NCBI GenBank assembly: GCA_019095985.1
Contig: CM032662.1
Span: forward strand, 5,535,732 to 5,599,731
From: Streblospio benedicti
Lineage: Eukaryota; Annelida; Polychaeta; Spionida; Spionidae
Length of the DNA: 64,000 bases
Direction: 5' to 3'
Position 1 is the stretch's first letter, and the number at the start of each line of letters is the position of its first letter. A model generated the notes under the pieces. The model did not search any database. It had not been told where the DNA came from and saw only the letters and a list, made by a program, of their open reading frames with translations. The position numbers were made by a program, and so were the translations under genes. Positions 33,801 to 43,037 of this stretch are shown piece after piece.

Positions 33801-35824
33801 TTAGTGACTAGTAACGATGACTGAGGTTTTTCATTTGGACCAAGCAAGATGATGCGACATCATGAAAGTCTCTGTCTGAGCATTAGGACAGGTTCCATTA
33901 GGTATCGAAATATATTCCTCCTAACCATGGTAATAGCCTGATGAAAAAAATGCGACATAATAGATCTGAGTCTGAGCATATGACAGATTCAATGCCAAAT
34001 CCAATCCAATCTAGATGTATTCTTTAATCGTGTATAATAGAACCCAGGATGAATCGAATATATACATTCTTTTATGACCATGGCAATTCTAAAAAATTAT
34101 TCTAGCTACCTATAGGAACCATCGTTTCACTCTGTGGCGAGGCTTTTCGCTGTTTCTCAACAGCTTCATTTCACCAAATGGGCGAATGAAAGACCAAAGC
34201 TGCTACAGGTAGCTTAAATCATTCTTCAAAACCCTTGACCATTATCACTGACACCTGCTGTGCCTTTTGCCTTGCAGACCCTTGAAGTCTGTCAAGCTGT
34301 CAACGGCTGGATGCTGGGAGCGAAGTCGACATGGTGGCCGCCGAGGCCAATCATTGACATCGGAGACCTGATGCCGAGGCTTGTGTTATTTGTTTTGATT
34401 CATGTTCTATATTATATTCATGTATAATTGAAAACAGTACTGTTTTGTAATTTAAGTTGGTTCATTTTACATTATATTCTGAAGATGACCGAAGGTTGAA
34501 AATATTTAAGTAAAATGTGAATAAAAAGATGTTGGTTCTATCATTTATAATGATGTTATTTGATTGTTATATTTGTAACCCCTGTCGGTTCATACCATCT
34601 TTCATCCTTTCATGTTCATCTTATTAATGTTCTCCTAATATATTTGTAATTGTTTATCATTTATCAATACTTGTGCATCATTAAAAAAAAATAAATTACT
34701 TGGATGTTTTTTATATACCTGTGTGCTTTTGTGGTTGTATTCACGTGCGTGTTGTGTTGTATCATTATGTTTGTGTGTGTTGTAGGTATGTACCCCTGAG
34801 TCTGACGTTCGGCGCCGAGTCGGGAGCGGACATCCGCGGCTGTGACGTGGCCAGCGAGAACGTCCCGCCCATCGCCACCTTCCCGCCCGGGTACGGTCAC
34901 ACAGCCGGGGTCTAACGCACCACGGGCAATGGCAGGTCCAGGTTTTAGAAAGAGGGGGGGGGGCGCACTCCAGGGATTTCATGGGTTTTGTACACGCGAT
35001 CGATGGCGTATGTGTAAAAAACCCGATGAAAATGAAGTATTCTGGGGGGAAAATGGGAGCTCCTGGATCTGCCAATGATGGGGGCCACTATTTGTGCCCA
35101 GAGAGGAGGGGAGGGGGGTAATAATAATATTATTTATTTCCCACAAGATTTATAGTAATAGATCACAGTACAGATTAATACAATATGTAAGAGCATAGTT
35201 AAAAGCATAATTATTTAAAAAAGATGCTTTTGCCAATTTACAGAGTGAATAAAACTTGAAAAATGCACTGTCAACTATTTCACCAGCAATACAATGATCA
35301 CAGCTAAGTATCCTACATCTAATAAAGAAAATGTAGCCATTACAGTGTGTGTGCAGCTTTTTAGGGAAAGAAAAAAAAACTTTTTAAGACCTATTTAAGA
35401 CCTCCCCGGAAGCAAAATTAGACCTTTTATAAAAATTAAACCATCAAGTGCATGTACATTGACTCATGAGCATTTTAATCAAAGGCACAATAGACATGCA
35501 TAAAATTAAGAAATAAGTACAATAACTATGATCAATGAAAAAGAGAAATTAAGACCTTCTAAGACTACTTCAAGCAACATAAGACTTTTTATTCACTGTC
35601 ATTAAAGCATGATTTTCAGATCTCCCACCACAATTTCAAAATCTGTTTTTTTTACACCACCGAGACCACCAGTTGTGTGTGTTTGCAGCTACTTCACACC
35701 GCTGGCGGCTCTGATGGTCATACCACCCCACCTGATAGCACCGTTCTACAACCAGGAACATGCTGACGGTCCAGAAGATAAAACATTCATGATGCTGACG
35801 ATCCCGAAGAAACAAAAAACATAA
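20760..35824 (+). CDS. Kelch-type BTB/BACK (KLHL-like) protein, nine exons
   Basis: The exons are 20760-21843, 22656-22793, 24495-24612, 25325-25470, 27871-28017, 29236-29366, 34278-34372, 34786-34890 and 35689-35824. All junction phases agree, giving about 700 aa and a TAA stop. Residues about 15-95 look like the C-terminal half of a BTB domain (AEDVLMALCQWDLIRF, then NITLENCCRLYNL). A BACK-like helical part follows, then from about residue 325 divergent kelch blades (FLFVCGGSIGG, ALYAIGGMYE, GILVFGGDARLKG). KLHL proteins are usually substrate adaptors of Cullin-3 ubiquitin ligases. That role is doubtful here because the first half of the BTB is absent: an in-frame stop lies at 20733 with no acceptor between it and the ATG. 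Exons 5-6 have a second copy at 30651-33133, and exon 7 lacks a proper donor in this copy. The longer exon-7 form is seen in the inverted copy (61163-61260). Confidence 0.8.
22656..22793 (+). CDS. Kelch gene exon 2
   Basis: The exon encodes GGAPRYVTRRCFLFDPRVLA, then WTELKPLPSPRTGHALVQFD and GALYAIG. This is a textbook kelch blade: GG, a W six residues after the aromatic FDP, R-GHA, then YAIGG completed by the next exon. The acceptor is ccccaccag/G and the donor CATCG/GTACGC. Confidence 0.9.
22800..23275 (+). repeat. T-rich polypyrimidine tract
   Basis: About 475 bp with extreme strand bias (mostly T, with C and very little A or G on the plus strand) in the intron after kelch exon 2. Apparent open frames here are compositional (runs of F, S, L). 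Confidence 0.75.
23535..23568 (-). ncRNA. Hammerhead-ribozyme-like core (relic)
   Basis: Minus strand: CCGACGA, then a perfect 6-bp stem II (GCTCTT/AAGAGC) with loop GCGAT, then GAAA. This fits CUGANGA-stem II-GAAA except for C at the second position. Penelope-like elements are known to carry hammerheads downstream of the ORF. Confidence 0.45.
23585..23719 (-). pseudogene. Penelope-like GIY-YIG endonuclease C-terminus
   Basis: 44 codons plus stop. The pattern REAIEIR...P-x-N...GYDLPPVY...LL is the typical end of a Penelope-like element GIY-YIG domain, as I recall the family. Only this fragment remains. Confidence 0.5.
24495..24612 (+). CDS. Kelch gene exon 3
   Basis: The exon encodes GMYETCDCAPLTWTTGPRPA, then YGCREPDEHWHKYLDCVDR, which supplies the second blade's GG and an unusual Cys-rich insertion. 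The acceptor is gctgtag/G. It ends in phase 2. Confidence 0.85.
25070..25191 (-). mobile_element. tRNA-Leu-related SINE head or tRNA relic
   Basis: The minus strand begins GTCAGGATGGCCGAGTGGTC, then TAATGCGCC, identical in style to a tRNA-Leu acceptor and D-arm. The anticodon arm is distorted and no T-arm/box B is seen, so this is not a functional tRNA. Confidence 0.45.
25325..25470 (+). CDS. Kelch gene exon 4
   Basis: The exon encodes YDPASGSWCCYDDLPLPLVY, then PAAMLNLREKTKVGAGGILV and FGGDARLK. The YDP...W and FGG kelch signatures are intact. The acceptor is cccgtag/A and the donor AAAG/GTAACA, phase 1. Confidence 0.85.
25664..25925. repeat. Foldback MITE with ~105-bp arms
   Basis: The left arm (tttgtatatctttgtct...cacaaatgaataaat) and right arm are inverted and about 90% identical, with an AT-rich centre of about 45 bp. 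It abuts the SINE on its right and lies in the intron after kelch exon 4. Confidence 0.7.
25935..26157 (-). mobile_element. tRNA-derived SINE
   Basis: The minus strand shows a box-A-like TGGCCGAGTGGTTAGGG and a box-B-like GTGGGTTCGATTTCC at tRNA-like spacing, followed by a non-tRNA body (agtgttgagcaaactcattc). A degraded sibling is at 6537. Confidence 0.65.
27178..27302. repeat. Small inverted-repeat element
   Basis: Ends cgaatgattttcgtcagac and gtctggcgaaaatcattcg form a 19-bp imperfect TIR around about 85 bp. Confidence 0.5.
27365..27772. repeat. Large foldback MITE (~190-bp arms)
   Basis: The left arm from gatgtcaaaataacatcaat and the right arm ending attgatgtat...gatgtcattttgac are long inverted copies meeting near 27575. 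The right arm alone recurs at 30375-30545, at the start of the tandem duplication. Confidence 0.7.
27871..28017 (+). CDS. Kelch gene exon 5 (intact copy)
   Basis: The exon encodes RHHLFRYKPDEKEFTKLLTF, then NLTTFIHEPYLCYTEPCTSE and IMIVDQYR. It is in frame at 147 nt with phases 1 and 1. A 145-nt, out-of-frame duplicate lies at 30651-30795. Confidence 0.85.
28430..28566. mobile_element. Phrase MITE fragment
   Basis: Ends CATAAATAATAAACGGTCCC/TTA with the 'gtacaaagt' and 'cctcaattt' phrases. The left terminus is lost. It is the counterpart of 31586-31731. Confidence 0.45.
28590..28810 (+). mobile_element. LINE 3'-end fragment (copy A)
   Basis: Diverged counterpart of 31740-32050. The ctaccaaaatgttacttgaagg and gaagattttagtaaattttatc stretches match. 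Confidence 0.4.
29236..29366 (+). CDS. Kelch gene exon 6 (intact copy)
   Basis: The exon encodes TVYIWEEAEDGISVWKRSTG, then LQYRTNAAGLVTFPLGATLT and GYQ. The acceptor is acccccccag/G. The donor CAG/GTACAC is in phase 0 and fits exon 7. Copies exist at 33006-33133 (plus) and 62413-62542 (minus). Confidence 0.85.
30651..30795 (+). pseudogene. Duplicate of kelch exon 5, out of frame
   Basis: It keeps the same acceptor (tttctgcag) and donor (CGAG/GTACAG) as exon 5 and about the same first 70 nt. The second half differs by several small indels, leaving it 2 nt short, so it cannot be spliced in frame. The flanking introns are also duplicated. Confidence 0.75.
31586..31731. mobile_element. Harbinger-like phrase MITE, complete, TAA target duplication
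   Basis: Left TAA/GGAACCGTTCATTATTTATG and right ATAATAAACGGTCCC/TAA. The interior has G and C runs with 'acaaagt' phrases. The TAA flanks fit PIF/Harbinger-type insertion. Confidence 0.6.
31740..32050 (+). mobile_element. LINE 3'-end fragment (copy B)
   Basis: The frame MLLEGYDEFDYDKNCKIFDL, then VHKYLEDSKIL, resembles the extreme C-terminus after the CCHC motif of CR1/jockey-type LINE ORF2. T-rich tail follows. Assignment is tentative. Confidence 0.35.
32210..32590 (-). mobile_element. LINE ORF2 C-terminal fragment
   Basis: Minus frame ILHNILPTGNYLSKFRNISK, then FCDACGQVENLEHMLYNC. The C-x2-C...H-x4-C arrangement is the zinc-knuckle-like motif downstream of reverse transcriptase in CR1/jockey LINEs. 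The same segment occurs inverted at the right edge of the window. Confidence 0.5.
33006..33133 (+). pseudogene. Duplicate of kelch exon 6, open but altered
   Basis: The exon encodes TVYIWEEAEDGISVWKRS, then a changed IGSAVPTNAGLVT. Compensating indels change five residues, and the block is 3 nt shorter overall than exon 6. Splice sites are preserved. Without a usable exon 5 duplicate it is unlikely to be part of a functional message, but it could be the allelic exon. Confidence 0.65.
33230..33760. repeat. Dispersed 'gcgattctcatctatgaatt' repeat units
   Basis: A unit attaaagtttgcgattctcatctatgaattattttg occurs at about 30080, 33250 and 33685, and inverted at 61830 and 62260. Non-coding intronic repeat. 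Confidence 0.5.
34104..34214 (-). mobile_element. Penelope-like 3' fragment with hammerhead-like stem (copy 1)
   Basis: Bounded by agctacctatag and ctacaggtagct. The minus strand has GCTGTT-GAGA-AACAGC-GAAA, but the CUGANGA box is eroded. It shares ggttcctataggta with the 23.5-kb element. Confidence 0.45.
34278..34372 (+). CDS. Kelch gene exon 7 (altered copy)
   Basis: Acceptor tgccttgcag/ACC. It encodes TLEVCQAVNGWMLGAKSTWW then PPRPIIDIGD. Compared with the inverted copy at 61163-61260 (TRESKLHAVNGWMLRTEVDM then DAPRPIIDIGDHK), both codons and the donor differ: here GAT/GCCGAG replaces CAA/GTACGT. The right boundary is set by homology, since no GT donor exists at this spot. Confidence 0.55.
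34786..34890 (+). CDS. Kelch gene exon 8
   Basis: The exon encodes YVPLSLTFGAESGADIRGCD, then VASENVPPIATFPPG. The acceptor is gttgtag/G. The donor CCCGG/GTACGG gives phase 2, which joins the final exon as PPG-YFTP. Confidence 0.75.
34931..35073. mobile_element. GGCAGATCCAGG-type MITE (intronic)
   Basis: Inverted ends GGCAGGTCCAGG and CCTGGATCTGCC, a G10 run, and the 'gaagtattctgg' interior. Matches 60451-60592 in the inverted copy. Confidence 0.6.
35689..35824 (+). CDS. Kelch gene exon 9 (terminal)
   Basis: The exon encodes YFTPLAALMVIPPHLIAPFY, then NQEHADGPEDKTFMMLTIPK and KQKT with a TAA stop. The acceptor is gtttgcag/C. The inverted copy at 59468-59603 encodes the same protein sequence, consistent with purifying selection or recent common ancestry. 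Confidence 0.85.
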
Positions 35825-36155
35825 CGTTTGAAGAGAGCTACTGATATTTTGCTTGTCAATAATAAGGAAGTCGATAATATTGATCTATGAGTTTGTGCAT
35901 CATCAGACTTCAGGCTTTGTCTGCGTCAGAATAGAGTAATTTGTTGTTATGCTCTCGAAAATGAGCATGTGTTGTATTGTTAACAGTCTGTGGAATGCCT
36001 TATGAGCAGCTAGGAGGTCATTATGATGAATGAGAATACTGTTTCAGTGAACTTAATAACACCCAAAACTGTGAAACTTGCATTTTGTTACATTTATTAA
36101 CTTGTGTATATTATCAATTTGTTCCATTAGATTGCCAAGTATAGTGATTATTTTA

Positions 36156-36236
36156 CAGTAAAACCTCTATTAGGACGCAGGGGACTCCCATCAAGTGTTC
36201 TCAACAGAGAGGTGGTCTTAATGGGAGGTTCTACTG
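36156..36236. mobile_element. 81-bp pogo-like MITE with TA target duplication
   Basis: TA/CAGTAAAACCTCTATTAGGA at the left and TCTTAATGGGAGGTTCTACTG/TA at the right. Inverted counterpart at 59054-59136. Confidence 0.7.
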
Positions 36237-36535
36237 TATGTCCAGGTACAAGTAATTTAGTGATGACTGTCTCATTATCAGGTCTCAGACCATGTTAACA
36301 GTCATGTTTTTATGGACATTTATATCTCAATGCCGTAAAAAAATAAATGAGTAGCAAGAAGTGCCTAAGGATCTTTGTTAGTTGCATTGCAGTGCATATT
36401 CAATTTAGGCATTTAATTTGCATTTATAGCATTTGTTGTTTATATAAGAACTATGTAGCCAGATCGTGCATTTAGAAAAAGACGGGTTTCTTCATTCATA
36501 TCAGTTTTTGTATGAGATGTGTATTTTGATATTTT

Positions 36536-36541
36536 AATAAA
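36536..36541 (+). terminator. Candidate poly(A) signal of the kelch gene
   Basis: AATAAA followed by T-rich sequence, about 710 nt after the stop. An earlier AATAAA-like site lies near 36342. The inverted copy keeps the same sequence. Confidence 0.4.
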
Positions 36542-37405
36542 TATTTTTCATTTCAAGTAATGCTTTCCATTATATTTTCATCATTCCTTGGCTGTTGTAC
36601 ATGTACAATGCATCTACCGTGCATCTTTATAGGAATGAAGAAAAAATTATTTGCTTTTCTTTGTCTTTACAATGCTGTATTCAATCTATGTCACTTATAA
36701 AATGACACAACTCCTTACATTATTCCAAAAGTACACATTAAGATTTCGAATTTTGCTAATGAAGAACAATGAAAACTATCAGAAGCGCTACCATTGCAGA
36801 AAGATAATTGATGATTTGATTAAGGAAGAGATTGTGTACAATAACAGAGGTAGAGAGATGAGTGTGTGCTCAATTAATAATGCGCCCACCTGAGCTCATG
36901 TTTCAATGCTCGGTAATGAGCCATAAGGCTCTTGTCACTACATGCTTATTGATTTCTCCTCTTCCAACAACTATATATTACACATGCACGTCTGCACATT
37001 ATACCTGTTGCCACCATCACCACCACAGCATCAGTAAAGGTAGGTCTTCTCTCGTTATGTGAGCATTAGCGGAGTAGCCTACTGTCAGCTAACTAATTAC
37101 CTGGACTGTTAAATCAGGAATATAGTGTATATAGTTTTGACGATTTTGCTTTTAGTAGGCTTATCTGCTGAGCTGACAGTAGCGATAACTCTCTGGTTGA
37201 TAGCATCTGCAGCACTTCGTATTTTGTTTATGATAGTAATCATAAAATGTGGTCATTATTGCAAATATGCTTACCTGAAAGAGAGATTATCACATAATCT
37301 TAGCATTGTGTATTTTGCTTTTTTGTCATTTGAAAAAAAAACCTCTGGGTGTAAACTATGATGCAAAATAATAATTTTGACAATTTTAGTGATCAATTTA
37401 TCCAA

Positions 37406-37876
37406 GGGATCGTTCACAAATGATGTCACCTCATTTTTGACCTTTTTTACCCCCTCCCCCCTTGTCACCTTTCGTCATCTTTGCAGCACCCCCCCTCCTG
37501 GTAGATGACGTCATCTTTGCCTCCCCCCCTCCACCCTCCGGGTGCGACATGGTTTCGTGATTAAATTAAACATTGATTTAACTATGACGTTATATAAATA
37601 CATTTGAATATATATGTCCATAATTTAGACACATTTTTACAAACGTATTTAGGCTATTAAGCAAACATGGCAATGTGATTTCAGCTAGTAGATATATCAC
37701 AACTCTCTTGACATGTCGGAAAGTAATTCTAACTACTGTTAAATAACTCCTTTTTTTTCAAAAGGTGACTTCACCCAAGAGCTAGAAACCCCCCCTCTGT
37801 CACCTTTGTCATCTTTCGCTATCCCCCCACACCCACACACACACACTGCCGGATGACGTCATTTGTGAACGATCCC
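37406..37876. mobile_element. Phrase MITE with GGGATCGTTCACAAATGA TIR
   Basis: CAA/GGGATCGTTCACAAATGATG on the left and CGTCATTTGTGAACGATCCC/CAA on the right. Three-base CAA duplication. The interior repeats 'gtcacctttcgtcatcttt' phrases between C runs. Counterpart at 57420-57887. Confidence 0.7.
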
Positions 37877-38276
37877 CAAGGCAATGTTTAGAATGATGAA
37901 GTACCGTTTTGTTACTTAGAGTGAAGGACTGGGGCATCAGTGTTATCAACTTTTCATGTGAAAATATTTTCTGTAGCTTGTTGGGGGTGGAATTCCAAAC
38001 AAATGGAATATTATGTCAAGGGATTTGGCGTGTATGTGTGTATCAGAGCCCTGCACGGGTAGGAAATTATAAAACCGCACCGAACCGTACCCGTGATGCA
38101 TCTACCCAACCCGTACCCGTGTAACTTTCTAAAATACTACCCGTACCCAACCCGTACCCGCAACCATTCAACCCATACTCAAACTGTACCCGTGGTTTCA
38201 AAAACCATACCCGGACCATACCCGTACAACTACCCGTGTTTTACTCATGATAGAAGTAAATCATAAAATAATAGAA

Positions 38277-38405
38277 TTAAATCAGTACAGGTTGATCTTT
38301 TGGTTTTGAGCATTTATGTTTGCTCATGGTTGACGTACCAGTCTTGCCTTTTTTGTAACACAGAACATGGTTGCATTGATTGCATGCAACATAGTCCAGA
38401 TCTTT
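38277..38405 (-). pseudogene. BED zinc-finger remnant of hAT transposase
   Basis: The minus frame KDLDYVACNQCNHVLCYKKG, then KTGTSTMSKHKCSKP, fits the BED pattern C-x2-C ... TS-x-M-x2-H-x-C. It is followed by a stop; no catalytic region follows in frame. Confidence 0.65.
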
Positions 38406-38921
38406 ATTTCCATCACAAAACTATTCCAAATGATTGCCGAACATTGGACTTTGCACTGCTATTTGATTTTAATTGTTTTTCTTTTTGTTTTTGCTTAATA
38501 GTTTGGATATCCATTTTACCTATATTCCGTATTTAACCACTGCTATCCAATACCATAGGAGATATGTTGAACTAAATTTTGGCTTTGTCATATTTGTACG
38601 AAATTCTTGCACCAAAATAGTAAGTTAAATTCTGGGATGCATCCTCCCTAATTGAACAAGATATAAAACTTATCTGCACACAATGACTTCAAAGGCAAAA
38701 CAGCTGATAGTGAAACAGCATCTTCTCTGTTGTCAAAATTTGCTATTTACTTTCATTCAACCCAATAACCATATCACTAACCTATCACTGTAAATGACTG
38801 ACCTAAAAGTTAGTGTTTATTTGAACAAAAGGTGCTTTATCAGCAAGGCTTACTTTACAAAGTGTTTGAAGCATGAATCTGTAACTCATGCAAATACATG
38901 TACACAGTGATCAGTAACATT

Positions 38922-39243
38922 TAGATAATTATCTAATCATAAATAATGATTTGAATTGGGGGGAAAAAAAAAAATCCAAAAATTAATGAAAAAAATCCAA
39001 TTTTTCTGATTATAACTTGGGGGGGGGGGTCGTTGAACTTTTTTATATCACACTACAGTATATTTTTTTCAAATATTTTCATTTAGCAATGCAATAACTA
39101 TATAGAGGACTTTTTCTTTAGCGAGAGGGTTTGGGGGTCACCCAACTTTTTAAAATGTTGATGGGGGCGATTAACTTTTTCTAGAAAAATGCATAATTAA
39201 AAAATATGGACGTTTGTGGTATTGATTTATTTATGATCGTTCC
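38922..39243. mobile_element. Phrase MITE (copy 1, left end altered)
   Basis: Right end ATTTATGATCGTTCC/TTA. The interior has G10 runs and 'gttgaacttttt' phrases. The intact counterpart is 56070-56366. Confidence 0.5.
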
Positions 39244-40984
39244 TTAGAAAAAACCTGATATTCTCTTATTATGTATCAATGCTTTACAAAGTCCAATATG
39301 CATCTTATTCAAAATGATTTGAGTCTTATAACTCAATCAAGTTATTGCAAATATAGGTATTTTCATATGTTGTTAACATCAAGGCATAATTATTTGAATT
39401 TGTATATTGAATATTAATTAACTATTGCAATAATGCCGTATGTTGAATCCCTTTTATTCATCTTTACCTTACATGTACTTGTGCTTAAATTCAATTAGTA
39501 TTAGTATTTGACAAAACCCCGGGACAAAACATGCCTGATGAAATTGTAAATTTTAATATTATGTATTACACAATTTGGTAAGCTAAAAGAGTTTCTGTCA
39601 AAAGTATTCAAAAGATAACCTATAGTTATTTAAATTCTTTAAGATAACACAATTACCCTATGTTGATATCATTTTTCTGAAGCAAACATGATTCAGCCTT
39701 GAAGTATTTCTATGAGGTGTGGATTGTTGTTGAGCATTGGCAATCCAATCAAGCAGAACGAAATAACTATCTACCTAGTAAAATGACAAAAATGACCAGA
39801 CAATTGTGACACAATTAACAATAGTGGCATTAGCAGTTTAATGAAGTTCTATTCTAAAACAGGATATAGCCTGGCATTAAGGATAATGAAATCCATGTAT
39901 AATGAGAAATGCTACCATTATAAGAAAATCCAACCATGGCTATATCACAGTTCAACATGGGTAGGGCCCATAAATCCTAGGAACCGTGACCAAACCATAC
40001 CCGATGGAATGGTACCCGTAACCGAACCGTAACCGTACACTTTTTGAAAAATGCTACCCATACCCAACCCGTACCCGTAGACTTTTTGCATTTGGGTACC
40101 CGCACGCCTGAACATGGGTAGGCCGAACGGACCGACCCATAGCAGGGCTCTGGTGTGTATGTGTGTGTGTGGGGGGGGGGCTTTCAATAGGTTGGGTGGG
40201 TACGGATGTGCCATCGGATAGGGGGTACCTTCGATTGTACTTTTTGGGTCATAATTTCCCCCATCCATTATATTTTGTGGTCATAATTTCCCTATACATT
40301 ATATTTTTTTTGGATCATATTTTTTTCAAAATTCTTTTATATTTTTGGGTCATATATATTTGACAGTTTCATGCAAATGTTGACAAATGATATCATATTA
40401 TCAGGTAGTATTTTTTTGTTCAATTCACTCTTTGCTGTTGTAACACAATGACTGCTCATGACTGAGCATTATCAAAAACACAACATATGTCGCTTATGGC
40501 ATTCTATTTTTTAGGTACTAGTGCAGAGCTTCATTATATTTTGGGTCTGATATTGCCAGTGGTGGCACTCTATTTTAGGCATTGATTTCATACTCCCGGT
40601 GGCACATAGATCTATTCTAAAACAGGATATAGCCTGGCATTTAAGGATAATGAAATCCATGTATAATGAGAAATGCTACCATTATAAGAAAATCCAACCA
40701 TGGGTATATCACAGTTCAACAGATCTACGTACGTATTGTTTTTTGGGATATGCCCTCCCCCCATCCCTCACCCCCGAGGAGGACCACTAATGACTGGACA
40801 AATATAGCCATAGACAATGGTTAAGTGGAATCAACCAGAAAATTATGTTGGATATGATATCTGCTGCCCATGTGCCAAAAAAATGATTATTGCTTGACTG
40901 TCTAATTAATACACGGATCAAAAAAATGTTGAAATATTCAAATCAAAACGTCTCGACATATCGAATTTTTAAATTGAGATTTTT

Positions 40985-41165
40985 ACTAGCCTTGTTCAAC
41001 CAGACTATGCATTGCATATGAAATGAGCGCCGCCATTACAGAGTTTGGTTGATCGAGACTAGATTTTACGACAAGCCACTTGGCAAGTAGTCTCGCGCAA
41101 CACAGACCAATGTACAGCTAGCTTCAGCGAGCTGTACGTTGGTCTGTGTTACGCGAGACTTCTTT
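40985..41165. repeat. Two adjacent long hairpins
   Basis: The first (about 40985-41065) has arms ctagccttgttcaaccagac and gtttggttgatcgagactag. The second (about 41084-41165) has arms agtctcgcgcaacacagacc and ggtctgtgttacgcgagact plus extensions, with a loop under 12 nt. Mirrored at 54150-54330. Confidence 0.65.
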
Positions 41166-42800
41166 GCGAGCCACTACGTGGCACTCTCAAAAGCGAGGCT
41201 GCTACGTGGCAAGCTCTGTCAATCACGTGGTCGTGGATATTTTGTGGGAAAAAAGGTGGAGCCAGCAACACTTTTTACACATCAATTCGTGGTGGAAATG
41301 GGGTATTTCTAGTTCCTGTCTACGTGGATTTGTGCAGGGCATTTTGCTAGTCTTTTCTACGTTAATTATCCACTTTATTTCCACCATCGGTTCAAAAATG
41401 GTCAGAGGTAAGATGTTTTTTCTGTCAATTGACACTTCGAACAATTTTGATGGATTTTTTTGGTTTATTATGTAGACTAAAAAACTAATGTTGTCCCCAT
41501 TCACTCAATGCTATTCCAGTTTTTCAAAATCTGGACAAAGTTGGTTGCAAAACGTGTGCTTTTTGGATCTGAAAATATGACTCGAGCATATATCTTCAAA
41601 ACTATTTGAAATAATGACGAGTCATGAATCATCATGGATAGGTAATGTGCTCCTTCAAGACCACTTTACTTTTGTAACAAATGGGTTGCAGGAATGCAAA
41701 AGTACCTTCTTTTTCTTAAGCCATGGTGCAAAGGTGCCAAATTTTAGTTTTGCATCAACAAAAATCACCTTAATGGGACAACAAACACTTAAATTAAATA
41801 AAAACATTTTTTCAAAATTTTTTCATCAGCTCAATTATTTTATAAAATTAATTTTTAAAAGCTCATAATTTTCTTGCCACTAGATGGCAGCACATGTATT
41901 GATGACGTCACAGGTTGAAGCACAGATTGTAAACAAAGATTTTTACTGCAAAAACAGTATTAGCAACTGTAAGTAAATACCCATATTATTTTTGAAGATT
42001 TTGTGGTTTTGTTGAGTATTTTAAAGGGGCAACTTTTCTCAAAAGATTTCTTCAATGTTATGCTATAAAATAGATGATAGATAAAGGGGTCAGGCATTTA
42101 ACAACTGTGGTAAATATAGATCTAAACTTGTGCATTGACTATAGATAGTGTAATGTAACATATTGCCATTATGGGTCTGAGAGACATATCTATATGCATG
42201 GGTTATCTCCTTGATCCAAGTTTATATTTATTCCTTTTTTAAACATTTGATGTAAAGGAAATGTAGATCTGTGTCTTTGGAAGTCATTTTCACATCCCAT
42301 ACCTTGCACATAGGTCTAGAGTCTAGATCTACCTAGACACCCTATATAGATCTAAGTCTATTTGTAATCTACTGAGTACAAGTAGGGGCCTATATTCTTA
42401 TGAGATTTGAGGATCTGGTCTATGAATAGTGAATAGAGTCTGACCTAAGCCAAGCATAAGTACAGTTCATTAATACATGTACAATGATGCATCGCCATAC
42501 CTACTTAAGCCTGGAATCTGCCTGAGTTTTATTGACACAGAGAAGTAAGGCCTACTCTAGATAAACTCCTAGCCTCCTAGAATTCTGAGTATTCTGAGTA
42601 TCATAAATAAATACATAATGTCAATTTTATTACAAACCCATATAGCAATTTTAGTCTTGGTATGCAATGGTGAATGTTGTTGGTTAGATCTAGGTCTACT
42701 TAAAATTGCCAAAACCTTAGATTGAAAATGTAATTGAAACAAACTGTAATATTAATGGAAACTTGAAAAAAAGAATAATTTAATATATTACCAAGTGACC

Positions 42801-43037
42801 CTAGTTGACCCTATCTCTTCTTATAGTGCCCTGGGCATCCTCCTGGTCTGGCAATATAGCAGTACTAGTACTGGCAGTAGCAGGTTGAGATTGTAAAACT
42901 GGCTGATACATATATCCACTACAGGCTGGCTCCCTGTCAACAGTCTGTGCTACTGTGTCCAAAGTATCCTCTCCTTTTGACAATACTAGAACATCTTCCT
43001 CCCCACCCTCACTAACAAAACTTTCATCCGAATCCAT
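42801..43037 (-). CDS. Hypothetical acidic ORF, unassigned
   Basis: An ATG-initiated 78-codon frame begins MDSDESFVSEGGEEDVLVLS and includes SGYMYQPVLQSQ, weakly recalling the '(R/E)PYxxEPx' phrase near the start of P2X7-like zinc-binding proteins common in invertebrates. It lies in the 1.6-kb stretch absent from the inverted copy, so it may belong to an insertion. Not verified as a gene. Confidence 0.25.
   Translation of the reverse strand: MDSDESFVSEGGEEDVLVLSKGEDTLDTVAQTVDREPACSGYMYQPVLQSQPATASTSTAILPDQEDAQGTIRRDRVN

Larger units (their letters stand above)
38044..40152 (-). mobile_element. hAT-family transposon relic with 8-bp target duplication
   Basis: The ends CAGAGCCCTGCACGGG and GCAGGGCTCTG are flanked by GTGTGTAT at 38036-38043 and 40153-40160. 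Subterminal regions are packed with degenerate 'acccgtaccc' repeats, typical of hAT ends. The interior carries a minus-strand BED-finger remnant and is otherwise non-coding. Confidence 0.85.

Noticed and set aside
37406-37876. CRISPR-like array because of repeated phrases
   Set aside because: Repeats are unequal, spacers are homopolymers, the context is eukaryotic, and TIRs with a 3-bp duplication explain the block as a MITE.
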